The notes below the pieces were generated by a model, which worked only from the letters and a program-made list of their open reading frames with translations, had not been told where the DNA came from and made no database searches. A program made the position numbers and the translations under genes. Below, one piece after another: positions 57,936 to 64,000 of a stretch of DNA of 64,000 nt (its first letter is position 1; the number at the start of each line of letters is the position of its first letter). Source of the DNA: RUG714 sp964623515 (lineage in GTDB: Bacteria; Bacillota; Clostridia; Oscillospirales; Acutalibacteraceae); NCBI GenBank assembly GCA_964623515.1, contig CAZURV010000007.1:10739-74738 (forward strand). Direction: 5' to 3'.

Positions 57936-58208
57936 TTGATTAGCAAAAAAAGAATAAAAATCTATTCAATAATAAGAACAATCGTTTTCGCTCTGGCAGT
58001 CATAAATCAAATCATTGCCGTTATAGGTAAAGGCAGCGTATCTGTCTATCAGAATGATGTTGTTCAGATTGTCAGCGTTTTATTTACGGCAGCTTCTTCT
58101 GTTATGGTGTGGTGGAAGAATAATTCTTTCACGGGAACAGCCATTGAAGCGGATTTAGCAAAAAAAGAACTGGAGATTTATGAAGATGAGAACGGAGCTG
58201 ATAAATAA
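57936..58208 (+). CDS. Phage-type holin (SPP1 holin family)
   Basis: A 90-residue protein beginning with TTG at 57936 after a GAGGGGGG ribosome site. Two hydrophobic segments (about 10-30, IIRTIVFALAVINQIIAVIG, and about 43-58, VQIVSVLFTAASSVMVWW) and the closing WWKNNSFTGTAIEAD match SPP1-type holins. These form membrane holes that release endolysin. It shares one base with the following peptidase gene (TAATG). No phage structural, portal, terminase or integrase genes are present nearby. Confidence 0.85.
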   Translation: MISKKRIKIYSIIRTIVFALAVINQIIAVIGKGSVSVYQNDVVQIVSVLFTAASSVMVWWKNNSFTGTAIEADLAKKELEIYEDENGADK

Positions 58209-59266
58209 TGGCATATTTTTTCAGGAATCAAAATAATTATGTTTCTGTTCCTTATCCTTCAGGTTCATATCCTCGGGCAACCGTAAAAAGTGGCGGGTGC
58301 GGCGTGTGCGCCGCCTGCAACGCACTTGACAACCTTTTTGACAAAGTTATCTATTCCGTGAAAACAATGGCAGCTTTCAGCCTGAAAAACGGAGGCAGAT
58401 CGTCCTATGGCACAGATATGAGCACGCTTCTCAGGAAACTGAGTAGTAGGCTGGGTACCTTTACCTATACATATCATGCACAATCCGGTTTGGGCAATGC
58501 ATTGATAAAACATCTCAAATCAGGAGGAACTGCGATTCTTTCAACAACGGGCGGAAAAACTGCTCCGGGCGGACTGTTTTCCACCAGCGGTCATCTATAT
58601 ACTGCCGTAGGATACAGCGGAGATAATATATACATTCTCGACAGCGGATATTATGCGGGGAAATATAATATTATGAGTCGGCAGAGATATGCAACAGTCA
58701 AGGGTACGGAGCCATACCTTTCCATAAATAAAAAATATGTTGAGCAAGCCTCACAGCTTGGAGGATGGCTACTCAGCAAGAAAAAATCTTTACCGATAAA
58801 TCCGCCGGGCACAAAACGTTATTATATTAATTCGGCTGATGCGGTCAAGTTCTATAAAGATAAAACTTTAACCAAGTATCACGGATTCTTTAATAATGGG
58901 CAGGAGGTTGAAGTGAAAACCGCAAATGCCGGAATCGTTGATAATTATCAGCTTACAGAGCTTAAATTAAAAGGCGGAAAGACTTACGGTTTGATTAAAA
59001 ACGTGAACAAATCTACCGGTCAAATCGTGCTTTCAACGTTTGTGCCGCCCAAAAAATATATGCGCACCACAGCCGATACGGTATTCAGAAGCAATTATAA
59101 GAATGTCGGCTCGGCCGATAAGAGCGCCAGCCGTATTCTTGTTATCCCGCAGGGAGCAAGCATTGAGGTTTTATGCAGAAAGGCATGGAGCGCACACGGA
59201 TATAAAGTTACAAGGATTAAATATGCGGGCAAAATCGGATATGTGGCAGACAGTCTGCTCAGATAA
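58208..59266 (+). CDS. C39-like cysteine peptidase, candidate endolysin
   Basis: A 352-residue protein without signal peptide. The N-terminal ~180 residues resemble C39-type peptidase/endolysin domains: Cys nucleophile in VKSGGCGVCAACNAL, LIKHLKSGGTAILSTTGGK, catalytic His in STSGHLYTAVGY and Asp in IYILDSGYYAGKYN. The C-terminal region (about 200-352) has two beta-rich segments ending LVIPQGASIEVLCRKAW and GKIGYVADSLLR, like SH3-type wall-binding modules. Paired with the holin it forms a lysis cassette. The substrate is probably a peptidoglycan stem peptide or cross-bridge. It may be a domesticated phage remnant. Confidence 0.75.
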   Translation: MAYFFRNQNNYVSVPYPSGSYPRATVKSGGCGVCAACNALDNLFDKVIYSVKTMAAFSLKNGGRSSYGTDMSTLLRKLSSRLGTFTYTYHAQSGLGNALIKHLKSGGTAILSTTGGKTAPGGLFSTSGHLYTAVGYSGDNIYILDSGYYAGKYNIMSRQRYATVKGTEPYLSINKKYVEQASQLGGWLLSKKKSLPINPPGTKRYYINSADAVKFYKDKTLTKYHGFFNNGQEVEVKTANAGIVDNYQLTELKLKGGKTYGLIKNVNKSTGQIVLSTFVPPKKYMRTTADTVFRSNYKNVGSADKSASRILVIPQGASIEVLCRKAWSAHGYKVTRIKYAGKIGYVADSLLR

Positions 59267-59291
59267 GATGCACTGTATATAGAAAATAACA

Positions 59292-59312
59292 GTTGCTTCA
59301 ATTTGAAGCAAC
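59292..59312. terminator. Hairpin after the lysis cassette
   Basis: Near-perfect palindrome GTTGCTTCAA-T-TTGAAGCAAC, extended by a GTT/AAC pair across one mismatch. It lacks a plus-strand T-run; the T-rich flank is on the minus strand. Its position 25 bases after the stop favours a transcript end. Confidence 0.45.
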
Positions 59313-59360
59313 CGTTAAAAATGTAAAGCTTTTTAATTTTAATTCATAGATTTCTGAATT

Positions 59361-59535
59361 ATAACCTGTTCGCCGATGGACTCCGCCTCTTAGGGGCGGG
59401 GTTCATTTCAGAATTTCAGCGGGAGTAATAATCTCCCGCTGAAACCCTGAGGAGCGAACGCTCCCTGCGCAGGTTGCAATCGTTCGCAAGTCCCGTTTCA
59501 AGCGAGTTGGATGGAACACTAATCCGATTTAAAAG
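59361..59535 (+). repeat. Dispersed hairpin repeat, copy E
   Basis: Full-length copy matching 9371-9545 and 53622-53796. The head is slightly changed (CCTCTTAGGGGCGGGGTTC) and the tail has drifted (GATGGAACACTAATCCGATTT loses the last palindrome). The central stem TTTCAGCGGGAG/CTCCCGCTGAAA and the GAGCGAACGCTC palindrome are intact. Confidence 0.87.
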
Positions 59536-59570
59536 GGAATAAATGTACGACATGGTTGCACACCAAAAGG

Positions 59571-59600
59571 AACACCCACGAGCCGGAACTCGCGGGTGTT
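59571..59600 (-). terminator. Hairpin downstream of the znuABC-like operon
   Basis: AACACCCACGAG (59571-59582) pairs with CTCGCGGGTGTT (59589-59600) with one mismatch. Read on the minus strand it follows the permease stop by 129 bases and is followed by CCTTTTGG. Confidence 0.5.
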
Positions 59601-59728
59601 TATCGCGTTTTAATTTTATAGGGCTGAATCTTAAATTTATGCGGATTTTATCTTTTGCAGTGTTCTTCCTGAACAGTGCCAATGTGACAATACACATCGT
59701 TGCAAATATGAACAACATCCGTATATCT

Positions 59729-60571
59729 TTAACTTTTTTGTCTTTTTATTTGTCCTGCTATGCAGAAAAACGTAAATGCGACGATATGAACAGCGGTAAT
59801 CGTTGCGCCTGTTGGCGTTTCGGCAAGAACAGATATTAGGATTCCGATTGCTGCGCACAACACCGAGAATACGGCGGAGCATATGATAACAGATTTGAAG
59901 CTTTTAAAAATTCTCATTGCAGACAGTGCAGGAAAGATAATCAAAGCTGAAATCAGAAGCGAACCAACAAGATTCATCGCCAGCACGATGATGACTGCAA
60001 TGATGACAGCGGTTAACAGATTGTATGCTTCGGTTTTAATGCCGGATGCACGCGCAAAGTTTTCATCAAATGTAACCGCAAATATTTTATTGTAGAATAC
60101 ACAGAACACGACAATTACTGTAACGGACAGTATTGTGCAAATCCAAACATCGGACGCGGAAAGCGTGAGTATGGATGTTGAACCGAAAAGCGTACTGCAT
60201 ACGTCTCCGCTTAGATTGGGGGACGCAGAAAAGATATTCAGCAGAAGATATCCGACTGCCAGCGCGCCCACCGAAATCATTGCAAGCGCCGCGTCTCCGC
60301 GGATTTTTGCCTTTCTTCCGCTTTTTAAAAGAATCACCGCAGCCGCGGCGGTCACCGGCATAATAATTAGCATATTGTTTACAACTCCGATGGCAGCCGC
60401 AACAGCCATTGCGCCGAAAGCAACGTGTGAAAGGCCGTCTCCGATAAATGAAAATCTTTTCAGAACAAGCGTTGCACCCAGCAGGGACGAACACAGGGCA
60501 ATCAGTATTCCGGTAATCAGCGCATATTGTACAAACGGGTATTCAAAATATAAAGCAAGTTTATCAATCAT
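59729..60571 (-). CDS. Zn/Mn ABC transporter permease (ZnuB-like)
   Basis: A 280-residue membrane permease of the ABC-3 family with about eight hydrophobic segments. Family marks are GILIALCSSLLGATLVLKRF near the N-terminus, SFIGDGLSHVAFGAMAVAAA and the coupling region FDENFARASGIKTEAYN. It forms the channel for Zn2+, Mn2+ or Fe2+ with the ATPase encoded upstream. Its ATG overlaps the ATPase gene by eight bases, so translation is coupled. It is the last gene of a three-gene minus-strand operon. Confidence 0.92.
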   Translation of the reverse strand: MIDKLALYFEYPFVQYALITGILIALCSSLLGATLVLKRFSFIGDGLSHVAFGAMAVAAAIGVVNNMLIIMPVTAAAAVILLKSGRKAKIRGDAALAMISVGALAVGYLLLNIFSASPNLSGDVCSTLFGSTSILTLSASDVWICTILSVTVIVVFCVFYNKIFAVTFDENFARASGIKTEAYNLLTAVIIAVIIVLAMNLVGSLLISALIIFPALSAMRIFKSFKSVIICSAVFSVLCAAIGILISVLAETPTGATITAVHIVAFTFFCIAGQIKRQKS

Positions 60572-61259
60572 CTATATTCTCCCATTTGTCTGCAAAACAG
60601 TTGATGTATTCTTCTTTGCTACCGAAAAACAGTTCTTCATTCATTAAAAGGATATGGCTTGCATAATGAAGCACCGTTTTTAAATCGTGCGAAATCATGA
60701 TTACCGTTGTTCCGCCGTCGTTTAATTCTTTGATAATCCGATACATGGCAAGGGTGGATTTGGAATCGAGTCCCGAAACCGGTTCATCGAGCACAAGCAT
60801 ATTTTCGGCGGCGCAGAGTGCACGTGCAAGGAGTACCCTTTGCTGCTGCCCACCTGAAAGTTCCCTGTAACAGCTTTTTGCAAGGTTCGATATTCCTATT
60901 TTTTCCATATTTATTTTTGCTCTCATTTTTTCGTTTTTTGTGTAAAACGGTCTGAAACCCGTTTTATTGATACAACCTGAAAGCACGACTTCCCAAACAG
61001 ATGCGGGGAAGTCTTTTTGAATATCGCTTTGTTGGGGAAGATAACCGATTGTGTTTGGTTTTAAACCGCCGAAAAACGTTATTTCTCCTTTTATCTGAGG
61101 GTGCAGGCGGAGAATAGCCTTTATGAGCGTGCTTTTCCCCGAACCGTTTTCACCGACAACGCACAGAAAATCCCCTTTGTTAACGGAAAAATTCATATTT
61201 TCTTTTATGATTTTACCATCATATCCGAGCGCTAGGTTTTTGCATATAAGTTGCTTCAT
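60564..61259 (-). CDS. Zn/Mn ABC transporter ATP-binding protein (ZnuC-like)
   Basis: A 231-residue ABC ATPase. Walker A is VVGENGSGKSTLIKAI, Q-loop IGYLPQQSDIQKDFP, signature ELSGGQQQRVLLARALCAA, Walker B NMLVLDEPVSGLD and the switch His in VIMISHDLKTVLHYA. FPASVWEVVLSGC is typical of the ZnuC/MntB subgroup. It lies 62 bases downstream of the binding-protein gene and overlaps the permease gene. Confidence 0.94.
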   Translation of the reverse strand: MKQLICKNLALGYDGKIIKENMNFSVNKGDFLCVVGENGSGKSTLIKAILRLHPQIKGEITFFGGLKPNTIGYLPQQSDIQKDFPASVWEVVLSGCINKTGFRPFYTKNEKMRAKINMEKIGISNLAKSCYRELSGGQQQRVLLARALCAAENMLVLDEPVSGLDSKSTLAMYRIIKELNDGGTTVIMISHDLKTVLHYASHILLMNEELFFGSKEEYINCFADKWENIDD

Positions 61260-61321
61260 TTGTTCACCTTTTCATTTTCTGCCGTGCAATGAAAATGAAA
61301 TGTACATTGTTTCAGTTATTT

Positions 61322-62326
61322 TCAGTTTTCATTCAGAGCTTGTTTTAATACCTGAAGATTTTTTTCGGCGGCATTCAGATAGGACGCGCCGTTTGAGATG
61401 TCTTTTTCGGTCACCGACTGCATGGAGTCAAGCACAAGAACCGTTTGATTTTTATGCCTTGTATTTTTGATAACAGCGTCAGCAATCTTATGCTGCGGAT
61501 TATCGATTGTTAAGACGGTTTTTAAACCGAGTTCATCTATTTTGTCCGCAAGGAATTTAATGGTTTTGAAACTTGCCTCTGTTTCCGCAGAGCACCCGTT
61601 AAAAGCAGCATAGTATTCAATGCCGTAATCGTCTGTCATATACCGGAAAGGGAAGCGATCTGCAAAAACGAGAGTTTTCATTTGTGCGGTATCTGCGGCG
61701 GTTTGATAGCGCACATCAAGGTTATTTAATTTTTCCGTATAGTTTTTTAAGTTGGCTTTATACCGTGCGGTGTTTTCGGAATCTGCACTGCAAAGCGCTT
61801 CAGCAATGGTTTCACAGAAAATCCGTGCGTTTTTCAGCGAAAGCCAAACGTGTTCGTCATATTCCGCTTCATCTCCTTGATCTTCGGCTTCCATGCCTTC
61901 GCGGATTTCTTCTTTTTTTGCAGAATCGCCGATTATATCCATAAGTTTAATCACGGTCATTTCCTTGTTCCCGGTCTGTGCAAGCGCGTCGCTTATCCAT
62001 TTGTCCGATTCGCCGCCCACATATATAAAAATATCGCAGTCGGAAATATTTATTATATCCTTTGCCGTCGGCTGATAGCTGTGAAGGTCAACTCCGTTGC
62101 TGATTAAGAGCGACAAATCAATACGATCGGTTCCCTCGGCTATCTGCTTAACCCAGTCATATTCGGGAAATATGGAAGCGACCACGCTGATTTTATCCGC
62201 ACCGTTTGCATCCTTGCCGGCGTTTTGGCTTTTTGCGCAGGATGTCATAAAAACCGGGATGAGTATTATGCAAAGGATGAACATCCGTGCGCGGACTTTA
62301 TCTTTGATTTTTGTTCCGATTTTCAT
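61322..62326 (-). CDS. Zn/Mn ABC transporter substrate-binding lipoprotein (ZnuA-like)
   Basis: A 334-residue cluster A-I solute-binding lipoprotein. The signal peptide ends in a lipobox (IPVFMTSCAKS, Cys about 30). The fold marks are ISVVASIFPEYDWVKQIAEG and GVDLHSYQPTAKDIINISDC (first metal His), then YDEHVWLSLKNARIFCETIA (second His). The flexible loop before it is acidic (EAEDQGDEAEYDE) rather than the His-rich loop of many zinc-specific members. The third site is in the C-terminal lobe (YGIEYYAAFNGCSAETEASF). The metal is probably Zn or Mn. It is the first gene of the operon. Confidence 0.9.
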   Translation of the reverse strand: MKIGTKIKDKVRARMFILCIILIPVFMTSCAKSQNAGKDANGADKISVVASIFPEYDWVKQIAEGTDRIDLSLLISNGVDLHSYQPTAKDIINISDCDIFIYVGGESDKWISDALAQTGNKEMTVIKLMDIIGDSAKKEEIREGMEAEDQGDEAEYDEHVWLSLKNARIFCETIAEALCSADSENTARYKANLKNYTEKLNNLDVRYQTAADTAQMKTLVFADRFPFRYMTDDYGIEYYAAFNGCSAETEASFKTIKFLADKIDELGLKTVLTIDNPQHKIADAVIKNTRHKNQTVLVLDSMQSVTEKDISNGASYLNAAEKNLQVLKQALNEN

Positions 62327-62439
62327 AAATTAACTCCTATGTGCGATAGTTTATCACTTGATATAATAAAAGTCAATAAGATTGATTTTTATTTATATAT
62401 AGTGTATTATAATTAGCAAAGATGAAAGAAGGTCTGCGT

Positions 62440-63324
62440 ATGTACGAGCTGATTCAGGCGGGAGACCGAAGTTTTTATATCAATTGTCCCGCAAAAATAG
62501 GAATATACAAAGCGAGTGAAACTGAAGTCTATCTGATAGACAGCGGAAATGACAAAGACGCCGGTAAAAAAGTGCGGAAAATCCTTGATGCGAACGGCTG
62601 GAAACTCAAAGGAATCATAAATACGCATTCTAATGCCGATCATATCGGCGGAAACAGATATTTGCAGCAACTGACCGGATGCAAAATATTTGCAAACGGA
62701 ATAGAGGCGGCGATAACCAATTACCCTGTTCTTGAACCCGCATTTTTATATGGTGGGTATCCGTTTAAGGATTTAAGACACAAATTTTTGCTCGCACAGC
62801 AAAGCAATGCGGTGGATATCACGGATTCGGATTTTCCGAAAGAGCTGGAGGTTATACCTTTAAAAGGGCATTTTTTTGATATGATTGGTATACGCACGCC
62901 GGACGGTACGGTGTTTCTCGCAGACTGTGTCAGCAGTAAGCAGACGCTTGAAAAATACCGTATCCCGTTTATTTATGATGTTGAGGAATATCTCAAAACG
63001 TTGGATAAGATTGAAAAGATGGAAGCGGATTTATTTGTGCCTGCGCATGCGGAGGCGGCGGAAGATATAACGGAGCTTGCCGAATTTAATAAAACAAAGG
63101 TGCTTGAAACTGCGGATAAGATTACAGATATGCTGAACATGCCTATGTGTTTTGAAAGCCTTTTGAAGGGCCTTTTTGACGAATATGAACTGTCTTTGAA
63201 TTTTGAACAGTATGTGCTGGTTGGAAGTACAGTCCGTTCTTATCTGGCATGGCTGAAAGACAGTGGAAGAATCACCGCTACGTGCAAGGATAATTATTTG
63301 ATTTGGAAACGGGAGGAAAATTAA
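62440..63324 (+). CDS. Metallo-beta-lactamase fold hydrolase
   Basis: A 294-residue MBL-superfamily hydrolase. The zinc motif is IINTHSNADHIGGNRYL (H-x-[N]-x-D-H). Further ligands are in VIPLKGHFFDMIGI (His), VFLADCVSS (Asp) and LFVPAHAE (His). The usual HxHxDH reads HSNADH here, so one zinc ligand is changed to Asn, as in some Clostridial members. The C-terminal ~80 residues are helical, ending in a winged-helix-like LAWLKDSGRITATCKDN. I take ATG 62440 (AGAAGG seven bases upstream) over 62422. The substrate is unknown. It abuts the next gene directly. Confidence 0.83.
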   Translation: MYELIQAGDRSFYINCPAKIGIYKASETEVYLIDSGNDKDAGKKVRKILDANGWKLKGIINTHSNADHIGGNRYLQQLTGCKIFANGIEAAITNYPVLEPAFLYGGYPFKDLRHKFLLAQQSNAVDITDSDFPKELEVIPLKGHFFDMIGIRTPDGTVFLADCVSSKQTLEKYRIPFIYDVEEYLKTLDKIEKMEADLFVPAHAEAAEDITELAEFNKTKVLETADKITDMLNMPMCFESLLKGLFDEYELSLNFEQYVLVGSTVRSYLAWLKDSGRITATCKDNYLIWKREEN

Positions 63325-63795
63325 ATGTCTGTGGAAAGAGTAAGGGCGTATTTTGAGGAATGCGGGATAGAGAATCGCATACAGGAATTCAGCGTTTCGA
63401 GTGCAACCGTAGCGCTTGCAGCAAAAGCACTGAACTGTGAGGAAAGCCGAATTGCAAAAACGCTCTCCTTTCATTTGGGAGAAAAGGTTATTTTGGTTGT
63501 AACTTCGGGAGATGTTAAAATAGATAATAAAAAATACAAAGCGCAGTTTGGTGCCAAGGCAAAAATGCTTTCCTTTGAAGAAACGGAACCTTTAATCGGA
63601 TATGCGGCAGGCGGGGTATGCCCTTTTGCGGTGAATCCCGGTGTTGAAGTTTATCTTGATGTTTCTCTTAAAAGATTCGAAACTGTTTTTCCCGCCTGCG
63701 GAAGCTCAAACAGTGCTGTGGAAATGACGGTTGAAGAAATCAAAAAGTATTCTAAAGCAGAAGCGTGGGTAGATGTCTGCAAAAGCGCGGTATGA
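63325..63795 (+). CDS. YbaK/EbsC-type aminoacyl-tRNA deacylase
   Basis: A 156-residue YbaK-superfamily protein that probably clears mischarged tRNA (Cys- or Ala-tRNA-Pro). It shows FSVSSATVALAAKALNCEES, LVVTSGDVKIDNKKYKAQFG with the conserved Lys, LIGYAAGGVCPFAVNPGVEV and KRFETVFPACGSSNSAVEMT. It is shorter than and distinct from the PrdX-like protein at 489. The ATG follows the MBL stop without a gap, so the two are co-translated. Confidence 0.88.
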   Translation: MSVERVRAYFEECGIENRIQEFSVSSATVALAAKALNCEESRIAKTLSFHLGEKVILVVTSGDVKIDNKKYKAQFGAKAKMLSFEETEPLIGYAAGGVCPFAVNPGVEVYLDVSLKRFETVFPACGSSNSAVEMTVEEIKKYSKAEAWVDVCKSAV

Positions 63796-63898
63796 GGTTT
63801 GAAATTTTATGCATTTTAAAACAATAAACGGTACAGCATAAACATTTATTTAAAATACAGGGTACGCAAAAATAATTCAAATCTATATAAATATATTA

Positions 63899-63927
63899 TT
63901 GACAAAACATGTTAATTAGTATATAAT
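63899..63927 (+). promoter_or_regulatory. Perfect sigma-A promoter of the tRNA gene
   Basis: TTGACA (63899-63904), 17-base spacer, TATAAT (63922-63927), 18 bases before the tRNA. A full-consensus promoter is typical of stable RNA genes. Confidence 0.9.
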
Positions 63928-63945
63928 AATCAGGCATTATAACAA

Positions 63946-64000
63946 GGGCCATTAGCTCAGTTGGTTAGAGCAACCGGCTCATAACCGGTCGGTCCGGGGT
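63946..64000 (+). tRNA. tRNA with anticodon CAT (probably elongator Met), cut by window end
   Basis: Starts GGGCCAT (acceptor arm), then TA, the D-arm GCTCAGTTGGTTAGAGC, the anticodon stem ACCGG/CCGGT around CTCATAA (anticodon CAT) and the variable loop entry; the T arm and 3' acceptor are beyond the window. The CGGCTCATAACCG pattern is that of Firmicute elongator tRNA-Met. A tRNA-Ile with lysidine-modified CAT cannot be excluded without the remainder. Confidence 0.9.

Noticed and set aside
57936..59266. Call as an intact prophage
   Set aside because: Only a holin and a peptidase are present; no integrase, terminase, capsid or tail genes and no att-like repeats found.
62327..62439. Zur or MntR operator between znuA and the MBL gene
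   Set aside because: The gap is AT-rich with promoter-like elements but no inverted repeat matching a metal-regulator box that I could recognise.
1..64000. CRISPR array or transposase gene
   Set aside because: The repeats are widely dispersed without regular spacers, and no transposase or cas-like protein was recognised.

Overview
The window reads as chromosomal DNA of an anaerobic, low-to-moderate GC Firmicute of the class Clostridia, probably a gut commensal. This rests on gene content: Mini-RNase III, YhaM, Obg, a zinc-ribbon AbrB regulator, SipW-type signal peptidases, clostridial-style Shine-Dalgarno sequences with frequent TTG starts, and TTGACA-17-TATAAT promoters. No taxonomic search was possible. 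Genes are dense and mostly on the + strand. Minus-strand exceptions are DUF2804/yhaM, an FAD-Rieske oxidoreductase and a znuABC-like operon.

Layout. 1-2.1 kb: one copy of a dispersed repeat, a PrdX-like editing deacylase and a bile-salt-hydrolase-family Ntn hydrolase. 2.2-9.3 kb: a surface-glycan operon behind a consensus promoter (GT32, acetyltransferase, three GT4, GT2, membrane-anchored GH88/105-like enzyme). 9.3-10.4 kb: repeat copies and a broken amidase gene. 10.4-26.4 kb: mostly housekeeping (DUF2804, yhaM, trmL, pgk-tpiA-gpmI, abrB-like, Fe-ADH, obg, mrnC, YitT, RsmF-like, yebC, FAD-Rieske oxidase, CorA-like), with a diverged direct repeat on either side of trmL.

26.7-45.0 kb is the most interesting part: an 18-kb same-strand cluster that I interpret as an undescribed surface-fibre or matrix export system. 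Seven proteins carry SipW-type N-termini (hydrophobic segment ending in AWF or a variant), and an eighth is a membrane-anchored relative. Most end in a shared strand motif of the form W-hydrophobic-E-G-x-D. Two ER-type (Ser/His) signal peptidases lie among them, as do a membrane-anchored McrB-like AAA+ ATPase and a 949-residue coiled-coil protein. The cluster ends with a 1867-residue beta-helix/leucine-rich-repeat protein and a strong terminator. The 204-nt gap before the ATPase gene is packed with inverted repeats and may be a structured RNA.

45.4-50.2 kb: a self-contained fructose PTS operon (fruK, fruA, HPr, enzyme I). 50.3-53.5 kb: HAD phosphatase, CDF transporter and membrane-anchored metallophosphoesterase. 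54.3-57.7 kb: a choline module, made of an HTH-cytidylyltransferase-choline kinase fusion, an unusually small 41-residue membrane protein and an SSS symporter. 57.9-59.3 kb: a holin plus cysteine-peptidase lysis cassette with no other phage genes. 59.7-62.3 kb: Zn/Mn ABC importer. 62.4-63.8 kb: MBL hydrolase and YbaK-type deacylase. The window ends inside a tRNA with anticodon CAT behind a perfect promoter. Seven copies of a roughly 90-200-bp hairpin-rich repeat are scattered through the intergenic gaps.
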